A DNA stretch of 64,000 bases from Zygnema cylindricum (GCA_037447655.1 JBBHKE010001969.1:62001-126000); one strand, 5' to 3'; shown: positions 37,121 through 48,852, numbered from the stretch's first letter. Numbers and translations are program-made. Notes: generated by a model not told the origin, from the letters alone.

Positions 37121-39046
37121 TTATTTTCCCCTTGGCATCATCTTTGCCTTTTCCTTTTTCCGCTGCTGAAACCCATTTTTCTTTCTCTTGTCAGTCTTGA
37201 TTTTCGCTTTAGATGTTCCAGATATATGTTGCGCAATCCGCGAGTTTCTAGTAAGGTCTTCATTACGAATATTAATAAATTCATTTTCATTACCAAGGGG
37301 ATCTATAACAGTAGTAGTAACAACTGTCGTTGTCTCTGCACTGTTGTATTTTGTAACACCTAGCAGAAACAAAGGCGCAACATGACATGTCATTTAGTGC
37401 ATCGATGATATGACCCAAAAGGCTGAAACAGATGCAACCTGACAGCTTTAGTAGTGCATTGGACGTCTAGCAAAAAAGGTCGCCCTGCGTGACCAGAAAT
37501 TTGCAAATTATTCGCATGGAGAACATAGGTTCACTCCAAAATTCTCATGCTAACTTATCGACAGACTAACCATGCATTCAGTACAAACTCAAGGTCTTCA
37601 CCCAGTAAGCTCATCTTCCACTGGTAGTACACAATTCGATTGACCAAGAGAATGTTGGTTTGCCAAGAAAGCAAGCACACAGACTACCTCATATGCGAGT
37701 GTTTGTACAATCACAAAACACAAAACATTCAGACAAGGAAAACTGTACGTGCTTATGAAGAAAGCTCGGCTACAGCAATCCTTACCAAAACTTCAACACA
37801 TAAAGAATGCAATGCTGAATGCATGTCATGTATTTCAAGTGAATATCAACCTTACATAAATATTGGACAATCAAGCATCCAGTAGGTTGCTCCTGTTTAC
37901 TTGCTAGGTTGTACTACATAGAATGACATTACAATTACCGATCAAATATGTTGAAACCTTCATAGCTACCCAGCACTACCACAAAAATGCCGTTTATCTC
38001 ACCTTCAAAAGCATCATGCTGTCCTCTTTCGGAAAAATCAACTGCGCCCTCTCCTCCATTCACAGGTTGACTCCGCTGTTGTTTTCCTATGAAAAAGCTT
38101 ATGTTGAATGCCTTCACCACTGCATTTCTCCCCAGATTTACTGTCTTCACTCGCCTCAACAGATACACCTCACGTCTCCAACTGTTCTACTCCAGTGTTT
38201 TTGTTCTCCATCTCTCCACCTCTTGCAATTTTTAGTTGTAATTGTCTCTGTAATTGCGAAACCACCAAAACACTGTGAGGCCTGACTTAAAAAGTCTACT
38301 CAGTTGAAAAACCCAAAGTCAGCACTACAAACATTAGTGATTAGTGAGCATTGTCCTTCACTCATACCTAGATGCTATCGCTTCCTCAGGACAGACACTA
38401 TGTGGGACCAGGTTTCTCAGAAATTCCGTCACCGATGCCAACGACATGTTGCCATATTCTTACCTCCGCACGCTCGCGAATACGTTTCCCTCGAATCTTT
38501 TTCTCTTGTTCAACCAGGGCCTGGTTTCGCCTTTCCTGTTTGCGCTTTCGAAATCCAGTCACAAAATCCCTGAAAATCCCTATTGTCCTAGTGAGCCATA
38601 GATGAGCGCCTCAGACCAAAAAATCGGAGATGAAATCTTAAGAAATCTAGTGGCTGTCAAGCGATTAAACTGCTTCGGTACATTAGTCTCACAAGATAAC
38701 CAATGTTTGATACTAACCAAATTTTCACAAAAGTGGAACACAGAATGGCCTGACATAAATAAAGTACATGGGAGAATCATTGGTCAACAGTTTCATTCCT
38801 ATCCGCTGTATAACCTTAGTCTTTGGATACATATTGAGGCCATAAATAAAATATGCCTCATACCTCCAGGCATTTTAGCCTTTGAATACATATTGAGGCC
38901 ATAAATAGAAAAAAATGTGCCTCTTACCTCCGAGCATTTTCGTCAAAAACAGCCACAACACCTGCATTGCCTCTTGCACGCTTGTTCATGTGGTGCACAG
39001 GATTGTTTGGCGTTTTTCCATGGATAAAACCCCCATCGTCTTCCAT
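37121..39046 (-). CDS. NOL12/RRP17-type nucleolar rRNA-processing protein
   Basis: Homologue of nucleolar protein 12 (yeast Rrp17), an RNA-binding nucleolar protein of ribosomal RNA maturation, where the yeast protein has 5'-3' exonuclease activity. Exons: 39046-38928, 38569-38464, 38247-38220, 38086-38003 and 37359-37121; 576 nt, 191 aa, near the 213 aa of human NOL12. The signature is exons 1-2: VVAVFDENAR then RDFVTGFRKRKQERR, matching the family FDxxxRxxFxTGFxKRKxxRR. A basic helix (ALVEQEKKIRGKRIRERAE) follows. The last exon gives the family's TTTVVTTTVID block and ends in a Lys/Arg-rich tail, probably nucleolar-targeting. Exons 3 and 4 are the least certain, but this choice keeps phase and length. 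An exon with a good donor at 41069 and acceptor-like sites near 39135 probably form the 5' UTR. Confidence 0.82.
38819..38940 (-). repeat. Tandem duplication across an exon-intron border
   Basis: Two copies of about 60 bp lie side by side, sharing ATACATATTGAGGCCATAAA and TACCTCC...GCATTTT on the plus strand. The copy nearer 38940 holds the last bases of NOL12-like exon 1 and its donor (GTAAGAGG). The other copy carries a second, altered donor (GTATGAGG) within the intron. Confidence 0.7.
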
Positions 39047-41383
39047 GGTTCTGGGAAGATACAAAACCTCGAGAAACAACTTTAGGTTCTCTGGCAACAG
39101 AATATTTTAGGCTTGCTTGTGTTTGCTTGGCAACCAATTCCTGTAGGTATAACCTAACCATGTGTACAAAGTGATCTAAACTAATGAGAAATGTTTTTTG
39201 CAACAGTCACTGTTCGACGTTTCCCTTGCCTTCTCCTTCTGTCATATTTCTTCTCTCGGCTGCCTTTTTTCTCTTTCCACTCACTTTCCTCGCATACGAG
39301 AGAACTATATGGTGCCGCACTTTCTGATGGGCAACATATTTTGCAAAATCATTTGTGACTGTGTTTGTTTTGGGAGTTTTGTATTGCATTAAGGAGTCCT
39401 TTAGAGTTCTAAATAGTTTTTTTCCAGTCTTCTTCTAGAATTATATGTGTTTAGTTTCCTGTTCTTACCAATATTTTCGAGTTTCAGAATCCAACTGTGG
39501 ATAAAAAACAAAAAAAACTAACAGGTGAAAGAAAATAAAAGCTAATGTACCTTACCGGAGAAATCGTTGTACCGTCACACAAACAGCACGTTTCTCAAGT
39601 TCCTAAAAATAGGCAACAGATATTCCTACAAATTAGCTATAAAAAGGATATTCATCCCAACCTGAAGAGTTTCTAGGGTAGAACAGTTTTTTTTAAATTT
39701 CCAAGTTCCTAAGGGTGTAAGGTCTATTAGAAAGTCTGGATTCTACGAATGCTAAATATAGATATGTACTATACAATATACAATATAGAACATAAGGAAC
39801 AATATGTGGTTTGTTTAGTGTATGGTAAATGAGAAAATAAGGGTTTTTTTCGCATTGTACAGTTGATAAGGGTTCAAGGTTGTCTAGGCTTTACTGTTTT
39901 TTAGGTATCAAGGTCTTTTCAGGTTTAAGGTTTTGCAAGAATTTACATTTTCTATGTGAAAAATAGAACATCGCACATGATTTATTGTGGACAATCATTT
40001 GGAAATATAAATTATGGCATGTGAGTCTCGACACACGTCTGTGATGCATTTGTGACGCACAGGCCTCCATAAATTAACATATAAACCAACATCTCTGAAA
40101 TGTAAAACACCACAAATGAAATAGTGCGGACAAACAGTTCTAAGGCATACAACACCAGGCATGGATTACTGTGGACATAGCAGTCTTGTCATATCCCGGT
40201 TAAAGCAAATATATGTTTAAACGGTTGAATACCGTTTAAACTAACTTTTGAACATTTACATTGTTCATTTAGCGGTATTTCTTTAACATCTGCATGTCAA
40301 CCGAAAATGTCCAAAACTCAGAGATAACATTTAGAACTCTAAACTCGGGCCCCAGTGTTCGACAATTAAACTCTTGAGGTGTTTAAGAATTATGACCTCA
40401 AAGTTCAGAATGCAAAACTTTGAACTCAAACATCACAGCCGCAGATTTTAAACTATGAGGTCGAAGTTTAAGTATAAACTCTGAGTTCAAAAGTTTAAGC
40501 TGAAGAGGGATTTTTTTAGAAAAGAGCGTGGATAGGGTAAGAGAAAGTTGAAAAGGGGGAAGGAGCAGGTAAAATTTTTAAATGAAGGAAAGAAAAACAT
40601 GATTAAGGTCACAAATTGCACCAGCTATTTTGGTTTTCCCACAAGTATTTCAATGTTAGAAATAATTTAAACGTTAGCGTAACTTAAATTGTTTAGACGA
40701 CCGTTTAAATTATTGCATGTTTAAGGGGTACTGTTTAAATCCGACATCGGACATAATAGGTCACACATTTGTAAAGTTTGAAACATCAAATGTGACATAT
40801 GTGAAGAGTACAACAGCAACCATGAATGACTGTGTACAAGCATTTGTGATCTGTAAAGCCCCAGACATGAATAAATGTGCATAAACATTTGTAAAGAATA
40901 ACTCCAACTATGTATTGCTGTGGACCCGCGTTTGTGAAGTATAAAACGACAAATGACTTGGTGTGCACAGGAAATACAGAATTACGAAGGAATAAGAAAA
41001 AAAGAAAAGAATAAAAAAATAACAAATATGATCCTGAAGATGAAACCAAAGAAAAAAAAAACAGCCTTACCTGCCACGTCGTAAACAGTCGACACGTGTT
41101 ATAAAAACCACAGGACACATGCATATCGAAAACAAGGGATTGCCGGGGAAAAGAATGAGAAGAATAGGCTAGATGGGTGAAAAATGAATGAAAGGTGCCT
41201 CGGGGAAACGAATGAGTGCAACAGAGATACGTGAGAGTTGAGGGCTGCTCTCCATTGGCTCATTAGACGCGTGGTTTAGGTCATAAAAACGCAACTTTAT
41301 GGAAAAACACGAAGCACCGTGAAAAGCTCTCATTGGCATACCCGCGAAAATTTGGCGGACCCGTTATTTAGTTTGTGCGGCGA
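39047..41383. other. 5' flank of NOL12-like gene with degenerate repeats
   Basis: 39965-40190 and 40760-40975 are old tandem repeats with units near 50 bp, built on ACTGTGGACAA, CATTTGTGAAGTATAAAAC and CAAATG. 40200-40745 is rich in GTTTAAAC and CTCAAAGTTT words and could be a decayed mobile element. A minus-strand exon ending at 41069 with donor GTAAGG is likely 5' UTR; it has a short upstream ORF starting at 41124. Confidence 0.45.
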
Positions 41384-41386
41384 TTA

Positions 41387-43106
41387 GGGTACGTCCCCAT
41401 GTAATCGGTACTTTGATAAATTATTTTGGACTGTAGTAGAGATTCTCCGTACTACTTTGAAGAGCGTCCCTATGTGCGAAAATGAAATCGGAACTTTGAA
41501 ATGTGACGGTTGTAGACGTAGGTACAACTTGTGACGATTGAAGCCGACTACGAAACTTCCGACGATTAGTGACGCCAACAAAAATAGCGACAGTTGTAGA
41601 CGTCTAGATTTTTATGAAATTGTCAAATTGTAGATGTTTAGGGTTTGGTGACATTGTGACGTCATGCTCACTTGTGACAACGTCGACGTCACTGATTGAA
41701 TAAGTTTCCCCATGGTTTCCCGATTACGTTATTTCTACTTTTTTCACTCGACTTGCCATTAAAAAAATACTTACAAATTGTCAAAAATAATATTTTTAAA
41801 AGATCTTTCATTTTATACCAATATTGTCGTGTCTCATTCTAAAAAGTGTGAGATAACAGCGATGGTGTGAGAAGGAGAGGGGAGAGGCGACGACGGCGCA
41901 AAATCTTGCAAAGGACCCCATGAATGAAAGTGGAGGTCCGAGACCCCTGCAGATTTTTTTCCGTACATGCGCATGACGGGCACGGAGAAAAATAGCGAGG
42001 ACTCTCCCTCGTCCTAAAATTTTCCACTCTTGTGGCGGGGTCGAAAAGGGGAAAACGCCAATATGCGTTCACATGATAACAAACACGCCGTACATCCAAA
42101 GTACGGCTAAAGTTTTTGTCAAATTTCCCTGAATTTTAGTGCAAAAAGACAGAGAAAAGCAGATACTTAGGGTACGTCCCCATGTATTAAAGTACATACT
42201 TTTCTCTGTCTTTGCCCTAAAATTCAGGGAACTTGGAAAAAAACTTTAACCGTACGAGAAAATTATGTTTACCAAATTAAAGTATTCGTCAATTCATACT
42301 TTCGATGTACGGCGTGTTTGTCGTCATATGAATGCATTTTGGCGTTTTCCCCTTTTCGACCCTCGGGCAAGAGAATCCAGCCCAAAAAAAAACTTCATCC
42401 AAAATCACATCGAGGAGGTGATTTTAGGGAAGTACAGCGAATGAAAAACGAACCACGCACGCGCCACACGATTTGTAAAATTTTTGGACGAGGGAGAGTC
42501 CTCGCTATTTTTCTCCGTCCCCGTCACGCGCTATGTACGGAAAAAAAATTGCAGGGGTCTCGAACTTCCACTTGAATTCATGGGTCCTTTGCATAATTCT
42601 TTGCCGTCGCGTCTCTCCTCTCTCTCTCACACACTATCGCTTGTATCTCACACTTTTTAGAATGAGACACGACAATATTGGTATAAAATGAAAGATCTTT
42701 AAAAAATATATTTTTTGATTTTTTTTACTTTTTTATTTAATGGCAAATCGAATGAGAATAGTAGAAAAAGCGAAATCGAGAAACCATGGCGGAAAGTTAT
42801 TGAATCAGTGACGTCGACGTTGTCACAAGTGAGCGTGACGTCATAATATCACCAAACCCTAAACATCTACGATTTCACAAAAATCTAGACGTCTACAACT
42901 GTCGCTGTTTTTGTTGGCGTCACTAATCGTCAGAAGTTTCGAAGTCGTCTTCAGTCGTCATCAGTAGTACCTTGCGTCTACAACCGTCACATTTCAAAGT
43001 TCCGATTTCATATTTGCACATAGGGACGCTCTTCAAAGTAGTACGGAGAATCTATACTACAGTCCAAAATACTTTGCCAAAGTACCGATTACATGGGGAC
43101 GTACCC
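41387..43106. mobile_element. Palindromic Harbinger-like element, TSD TTA
   Basis: Ends GGGTACGTCCCCATGTAATC and the exact complement at 43087-43106 are flanked by TTA (41384-41386 and 43107-43109). The inverted similarity does not stop at the ends: the left arm 41387-42165 matches the right arm 42190-43106 in reverse, with divergence and short indels, so the element could fold on itself. It encodes no transposase. The centre holds the start of a second element (42170). Confidence 0.7.
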
Positions 43107-43128
43107 TTAATACATGGGGGACGTACCC
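42170..43128. mobile_element. Second Harbinger-like end pair, overlapping the first
   Basis: GGGTACGTCCCCATGTATTAA starts at 42170 after TTA (42167-42169). Its complement, with one extra G, ends at 43128 before TTA (43129-43131). The pair therefore defines a 959-bp unit that overlaps the palindrome rather than nesting in it. The interior is the right arm of the palindrome. Confidence 0.6.
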
Positions 43129-43525
43129 TTAGTGTTGCGTATCGTAACCTATTACCGATAATCAATATGTACCTTTTTTCAGAGGTCGATAAAGTCAAAT
43201 TTTTTCATACCTGAAACCGACCGTTTTTTTTTTTCAAAATCTGAGTAACCGACCCCCAACCGAGTTTTGTCACGCTCCAAAATTGTTAACCGTTAACCGA
43301 CCGTCGTTTACGAAAAAAAAAAAAAACCGAATCTTGATTTTTCGCGACTAACCGTGCCCGCCCGTAACCGAAAAAGTACAAAATTAATCAATGTACGACG
43401 GAATTAGCCAATAATTACGATTTGTCGCATTCCCCAAGATTTGCGAAATGAATAGTGTTACTACCGTGTCAGATTTGCGACGCTTTGTCGCGTTCCCTAA
43501 GATTTGCGAAATTAATAGTGTACTA

Positions 43526-44055
43526 CACCGCCAATCGTTATTAGCGTGTAAGTTTTTTTAGCGTATAAAAATAATTACCGTGGTGTACGCTATTTAAGAA
43601 TTTAAAAATTTTGGAAAAAATCATACATTCTAATTGTTTGGTTATGGTAATTTGGATCTTTGAAAAAAAAAATGTCGGTCGCAAACATGCTTACACTAAT
43701 ATAGGTCTCCGTACAAAATTTGACAAATCGTACACAAATCGTACATTCACACGGTCGAAATGCGGCTGTCGGACGAATATGTGGGAACGGGATTTTTTAC
43801 GACCTGATTTTTTTTACGCACATTCTCATGCGTCCGCGGTTACTAAAACTAATTTATTGTACTTTTTAAGTTATAAAGGTACATTTATGTACGGTCTGAC
43901 ATTGACCGTACACCACTCTATTTAAGAGACAACGTACTGAAAATAACCCTAAATAGAATAAAGAAAAAAATAGAATGAACTACACTAATGGAGAATAAAA
44001 AAAAAAAAAAGCGGGACGGAATTAGCGTACACAACGCTAATAACGATTGGCGGTG
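43526..44055. mobile_element. TA MITE, 530 bp, CACCGCC subfamily
   Basis: Ends CACCGCCAATCGTTATTAGC and GCTAATAACGATTGGCGGTG, TA on both sides (43524-43525 and 44056-44057). The interior is the reverse of the copy at 44182-44719. It is inserted in the 60-bp tandem repeats of the hAT element. Confidence 0.82.
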
Positions 44056-44181
44056 TACTGTGTCAGATTTGCGACGCTTTGTCGCGTTGCCTAAGATTTG
44101 CGAAATGAATATTGTACTACCGTGTCAGACTTGCGACGCTTTGTCGCGTTCCCTAAGATTTTCGAAATTAATAGTGTACTA

Positions 44182-44719
44182 CACCGCCAATCGTTATTAG
44201 TGTTGTGTACGCTAATTCCGTCCCGCTTTTTTTTTTTTATTCTCCATTAGTGTAGTTCATTCTATTTTTTTCTTTATTCTATTTAGGGTTATTTTCAGTA
44301 GGTTGTCTCTTAAATAGAGTGGTGTACGGTCATTGTCAGGTCGTACATAAATGTATCTTTTTAAGTTAAAAAGTACAATAAATTAGCTTTAGTAACGGCG
44401 GACGCATGAGAATGTGCGTTCTAAAAAGGAAAAAAAAACAAGTCGTAAAAAATCCCGCTCGCACATATTCGTCCGACAACCGCGTTTCGACCGTGTGAAT
44501 GTACGATTTGTGTACGATTTGTCAAATTTTGTACGAAGACCTATATTAGTGTAAGCATGTTTGCGACCGACATTTTTTTTTTCAAAGATCCAAATTACCA
44601 TAACCAAACAATTATAATGAATGCTTTTTTCCAAATTTTTCAAATTATTAAATAGCGTACACCACGGTAATTATTTTTATACGCTAAAAAAACTTACATG
44701 CTAATAACGATTGGCGGTG
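44182..44719. mobile_element. TA MITE, 538 bp, CACCGCC subfamily, opposite orientation
   Basis: Same subfamily as 43526-44055 but inverted. Ends CACCGCCAATCGTTATTAG and CTAATAACGATTGGCGGTG, TA at 44180-44181 and 44720-44721. Only 126 bp of hAT tandem repeat separate the two copies, making a large potential hairpin. Confidence 0.82.
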
Positions 44720-45688
44720 TACGTGGTCAGATTTGCGACGTTATGTCGCGTTTCCTTTGATTTGCAAAATAAATAGCTTACTACATTACCGTGTCAGATT
44801 TGCAACGCTAATCATGATGTCACGTACTTCCACGATGCCAAAGAGTAATAAGTACAAGAATGTTGGATTATAGGGACAGTACAAAATTTTAATTTTTTTG
44901 GTTTTTTGGTTGACCGACCGTAACCGACCGTTTTTTTTTTCTTGGTGAATCAACCGACCGTTACCGCCCTACCCCCAAAATTTGGCAACCGAATCCGTTC
45001 CGGATCCGGCGCGGGCAGTCGGTTAACAGTCGGTCACGGTTTCGGTTGACCGTTTGCGACCTCTGCCTTTTTTTGACCTACCAACAATTGATATATCGTT
45101 TTGATATATCGTTAAGAAAGTTATTACGACATTTCAGCAATTTATTGGCTCGATATGTCAATGTAAAATTACCGCAACAACTTTAGTTTACTTTTGTAGG
45201 GTTTCATTGGTAACATTATTTTGTACGGATGTGTTGCTCAATATGTTATGGAGTTTCGTACTTTCATGCTACAAAGTATGGGAGGATTTTGTTACGTGAC
45301 ACATACTATACACTATATACATTCCTATAAGTACCGCTCGGGTACCTCGGTTTTTAGGGTTATATGTTTAGGGTTTTTTATTGGTTGTGTTTTTTTTTTT
45401 TTTTAACACAAATGATAAACAAACCCTAAACATATTTAATTATTTAAACATACGACGCGCCGCGCAACGCAAACCGTCGTAAAGCGAAATGAGAGGGGGA
45501 GCGACGTGGACACTGCACAGGCGACCTTCACCCCTTCACACGAAGTTCACTACATTATTGTACAAATTTACTTATATATCGCGAAGGTAGCATCGGGACC
45601 GATATTGCATCCACTTGCCGCTCGATAACCGATAATATCAGTTATTGGAATTATCGCAATAGGGAATTTACCATACACAACACTACAC

Positions 45689-45762
45689 CAGAGGTCGCAA
45701 ACGATCAACTGAAACAGTGACCACTGTTAACTGACCGCTAACGCCGGATCTAGAACGGATTC
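45689..45762 (+). mobile_element. hAT left-end fragment cut by an LTR element
   Basis: CAGAGGTCGCAAACGATCAAC and the next 50 bases match the complement of 44990-45065 up to GAACGGATTC. There the homology stops exactly at the LTR border (45763), showing that the LTR element landed in a third hAT copy. The continuation of this copy is not found after 50963. Confidence 0.7.
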
Positions 45763-46224
45763 TGAAATTCTATGGGCTCCATTGCCCACATAATTCGCAG
45801 ATCCAAAAGAAGCTAATCTAGTTAGTGCCAACTCCAAGTTGATATCAACCCAAATGAATGATCCCTTGACAATCAGAACCCTAATACACCTTCACCCCTG
45901 TGAAGAGAAGACCTTCTGTGTGCTCAGTTCCACCGCAGAATGCAAAGCTTGAATATGTGTTTTGGACCATATTCCCCACTTTGACTTTCCCACTGAATAA
46001 GTGCCACCCTGGCCCGCAAAGACTCTGACCGACTACACCCTTGTGTAGCTTGGACTCCCCTGAGTGCGCAGCAAAAAGAATCACTGAATTTGCTCACCCG
46101 AGCATTAAGTTATGGTTGGTCAAAGATGACCTTTATAGTTACAAGCTCTTTTAGAGAGAGGTACCTAAATATCACTAAGTCTTGGTCTGCCTACTCACGA
46201 CTACCTACTAATAAACCCTAGTCA

Positions 46225-47279
46225 TGTAGAAATTAATGGTCCATTTTAAGTATTTTCTAGGTCTAAATAGAAATATAGAAAGAAGCCGAGGCAGTCTAGC
46301 TCTAACTTCTCTCTCCAACTCTCAAACTTGTCGCAGTCATTGAGAAATTGGAGAGGGAAATAGAGCCATGGCTACCTAGGCTATCTAGAGGTTTACGGGG
46401 AATATATATTAGTTTGGGGTTTATTTACTAAAAGGTAAATGCCGGTCACAGGATTTGATCCTGGTACCTACCGGCCGACAGACAGCCGGAAGACGGTAGG
46501 CTTAGCCGTTAAGTTTAGAACTAGTGTTACGTACTATATGGTTTGATAATTAATTAAACATTATCAAATAAGATAATTCATTTAACTATAACTGTTTATG
46601 GGATACATAGATCCAGTAATGTAAAAGTACGGATTACGGTACGGATAAGAAACCAATACCGCGCATTTATTTCTCTAATGAAACAAATACCGCGCATGTA
46701 TTTATTACGGCTACGATTAAATGTGAATTTAATCGGACGGCCGAAATTAACGTCGAGATCGTGGAAGAGGATTTCGGCGGTTTGTGGTCATCGCCACATC
46801 GGATGACACGTGGCGGAATGACATTGGATCGCGGCATCACCGAGGATTAAGGGAGCGAATCCGGACATACCACGTGTCGACATTATGGCCATGTCGTACA
46901 GTGTTCGTACAGAAAGTACACCGGCAACTGTACTTTTGTGTACGGAACTGTTTTCTGATTGGCTCCGTACATCAGTAGATAGAGTCTGTGAGAGAGATAG
47001 GACTTAGAAAAATTAGGAGATAGGACCCTTTCTCCCAAAGAGCTTCTATACAAAAGGTCAACTTTGACCCTCCATAACTTACTACTCAGGGGAGAAAATT
47101 CAGAGATTCTTTTTGCTATCGACTTAGGGAAGTCTAGCCTTCACAGAGGTGAAGTTGGTCAGAGTTATTGTCTGCAAGGGTGGCAGTTATTTTTGTTGAA
47201 ACACAAAGGGGTCAGGGTTATCCTAGAGGCTTCTTGGAAGCTGTCCACTCTGAGGACTTATGGAGGTCTCAGAGTTTCA
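46225..47279 (+). mobile_element. Solo LTR nested in the 3' LTR
   Basis: It starts TGTAGAAATT and ends AGAGTTTCA (TG...CA) and is flanked by AGTCA on the left and AGTCC on the right, a 5-bp duplication with one change; the uninterrupted LTR has AGTCC. It lies opposite to its host. Parts such as GGTCAGAGT, GGGTGGCAGTTATT and AGATTCTTTTTGCT resemble the host LTR read on its sense strand, so it belongs to a related family. Confidence 0.8.
46441..46512 (-). repeat. tRNA-like module in the solo LTR, antisense
   Basis: On the minus strand an A-box-like TAACGGCTAAGCC is followed at tRNA spacing by a B box GGATCAAATCC inside a T-arm-like hairpin. The outer arms GCCGGT and ACCGGC can pair. It lies about 216-288 bp from the LTR start, antisense to it. 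Stems are imperfect, so it is not called a tRNA gene. Confidence 0.45.
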
Positions 47280-47634
47280 AGTCCAATAGGAACACTTTAT
47301 AGTACAAGAAGGTACGATGGGCAATGTACTTATTGTACGACATGGTCTACAAGGTGACATTTGCCAAATCGGGAACCATGGTTCCTCCTCCCATCTTCTC
47401 CGATGTCAAATAATGTGGCGCCACGTGGCACCGCGTGAGGCTATCCCCAAAGGCCGCCGAAAGCTTATTGTGACTGGCGGCTGTAATGGTGGCCGTCCGA
47501 TCAGTTGTATTTATAAGGCTTCGATTCGGATCAATGCATTAATTGATTAATGCTCGTTTTCGTTAGTCTGTTGTATATTAGTCCTTTAGATCAATATATA
47601 TAAATGCGTAAAACATTTCATGTGTATCGTTTCG

Positions 47635-47700
47635 GTAGTGCCTTAATGGATAAGGCGTGGGTCTACATAGAAATTTGCAGACCCTGGTTCAAATCCGACC
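47635..47700 (+). repeat. tRNA-Arg-like module in 3' LTR, antisense
   Basis: GCCTTAATGGATAAGGC forms a good D-arm. GGGTCT and AGACCC frame an anticodon-arm position where plant tRNA-Arg(ACG) has GGTCTACG and this copy has GGTCTACA. The B box GGTTCAAATCC (47686-47696) fits the consensus. The acceptor stem does not pair convincingly. It is a tRNA-derived module with A and B boxes about 210-275 bp from the LTR 5' end, on the strand opposite to the element. Confidence 0.6.
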
Positions 47701-47986
47701 AAAAGCACTATTTTGCTAAAACTAGTAAAATACCTTCTAATTCATTCTGCCTCCTTCTAAACGACGCAGCAGCCATGGCCTGCCTTTGGTCCTCTCTTTC
47801 TCTCTCTTTACATTCTAACTAAAATATAGAAGTGAACTAGTAATTACATTTTTCCAACACTCTATTTATTTTTCCAATACAGACCTATAAAATACATATA
47901 TTTCAACACTCCCCTTATTTTCTAGTCTACTTTCTTTTCAACTCCCACTAAACACATTTTTTTTTCCTTTTTTTCTTTCTTTTCTC

Positions 47987-48724
47987 CTAATAAAACTTTA
48001 AGTGAATACCCTCGTATTTAAAGTAGTGTATTAGATGAACTGAAATAATAATTACATCACACATTTTATTTTGCATGTCATTTTTCATTAATCCGAGAAA
48101 ATATTTTAGCCACCTCATCTCTTTTCCATCCACACTAAATCCAATTTCCCTCTTGCAATTCAAACAACCAGCCCCCGCTCTAATATGTGACACACACCCA
48201 GGTGCTAACCCTTTTACAGGCACACCTTCATAAATGCCATCCCTCCCATTAGTGATGTCAAATCCACTACCCCCCAAATTTTCCCAAAAAACAAGTGTCC
48301 CCACTAAGTTCCTCATAAGATCTACGTCTTCTGTACTCATATTTTTATCCATGATACTTACCCCATTTTCTGAACTTTCCTCACTCTCTCATATGGAATT
48401 CTTTCCGCTATCACTTTCTACATTTATTCCCAATAAATATTTCTCCTCCCCTAAACCTTTCATTAAATATTCCTCTTCTCCCCTATCTTTTAAAACCCCC
48501 TCTAGATTTACTTCTCCCCTTTCCTCGGAATCCGTTAAAGTCTCCCTTTTCGACCAGTTTTCTGTTTCCAAAATATCTATAAAATTATCCTCATTATTTT
48601 TATTTTTCCCTTTTTCAATTATAGATTCTAGATCTGACTTTCTATACTCCTTGACATCCACATCATGTCTAACTCCTTTAAGTACCTCCCTTCCCATTAC
48701 TTCCCTTATACCTCGAAAAAGCAC
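47987..48724 (-). pseudogene. 3' gag-region ORFs of the LTR element
   Basis: Two minus-strand frames (48724-48389, 111 aa, Glu/Lys-rich; 48352-47987, 121 aa) lie downstream of the zinc-knuckle remnant. The second has Gly-rich GSGFDITNGRDGIYEG and three Cys residues. Neither carries a recognisable protease or polymerase motif, and their relation to gag is by position only. Confidence 0.4.
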
Positions 48725-48852
48725 ATTGTTGCTTTCGTGGAATTTTTGTGTACTTTTCTCTCTTCTCCATTCTACCGATGTGGAGAAGCTCTAAGATTTC
48801 TTTATCCTCTTTTTGCTCTTCCCTTTCTTTCTCCTCATCCAAATTCCAACTT

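Larger units (their letters stand above)
43182..45065. mobile_element. Non-autonomous hAT element with exact 8-bp TSD
   Basis: It starts CAGAGGTCG and ends CGACCTCTG, and is flanked on both sides by the 8-bp sequence CCTTTTTT (43174-43181 and 45066-45073). Subterminal regions are rich in GACCGACCG/CGGTTAAC words. Without its two nested MITEs it is about 815 bp and has no transposase. It is the reverse-orientation relative of the larger element at 22210-27487. Confidence 0.88.
43130..45685. mobile_element. TAGTGTTG-ended element split by a hAT insertion
   Basis: TAGTGTTGCGTATCGTAAC at 43130 and ACACAACACTA ending at 45685 are inverted ends of the same repeat seen at 9330-9465. Between them sits the complete hAT element 43182-45065. 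An 8-bp target duplication is not seen, so the outer limits are tentative. Superfamily hAT is inferred from the terminus. Confidence 0.45.
45763..47908 (-). repeat. 3' LTR interrupted by a solo LTR
   Basis: The outer parts (45763-46224 and 47280-47908) align with the 5' LTR at 49860-50963. The break is exactly at the AGTC|CAATAGG position of the intact copy. A tRNA-like module lies at 47635-47700. Confidence 0.85.

Noticed and set aside
47635-47700. Functional tRNA-Arg gene
   Set aside because: D-arm and B box are good, but the acceptor stem does not pair and the anticodon loop is enlarged. It recurs in each LTR, so it is a module of the element.
48234-48794. 186-aa plus-strand ORF
   Set aside because: It is antisense to the LTR element interior and Ser/Pro/Leu-rich as expected from the complement of a Glu/Lys-rich frame.
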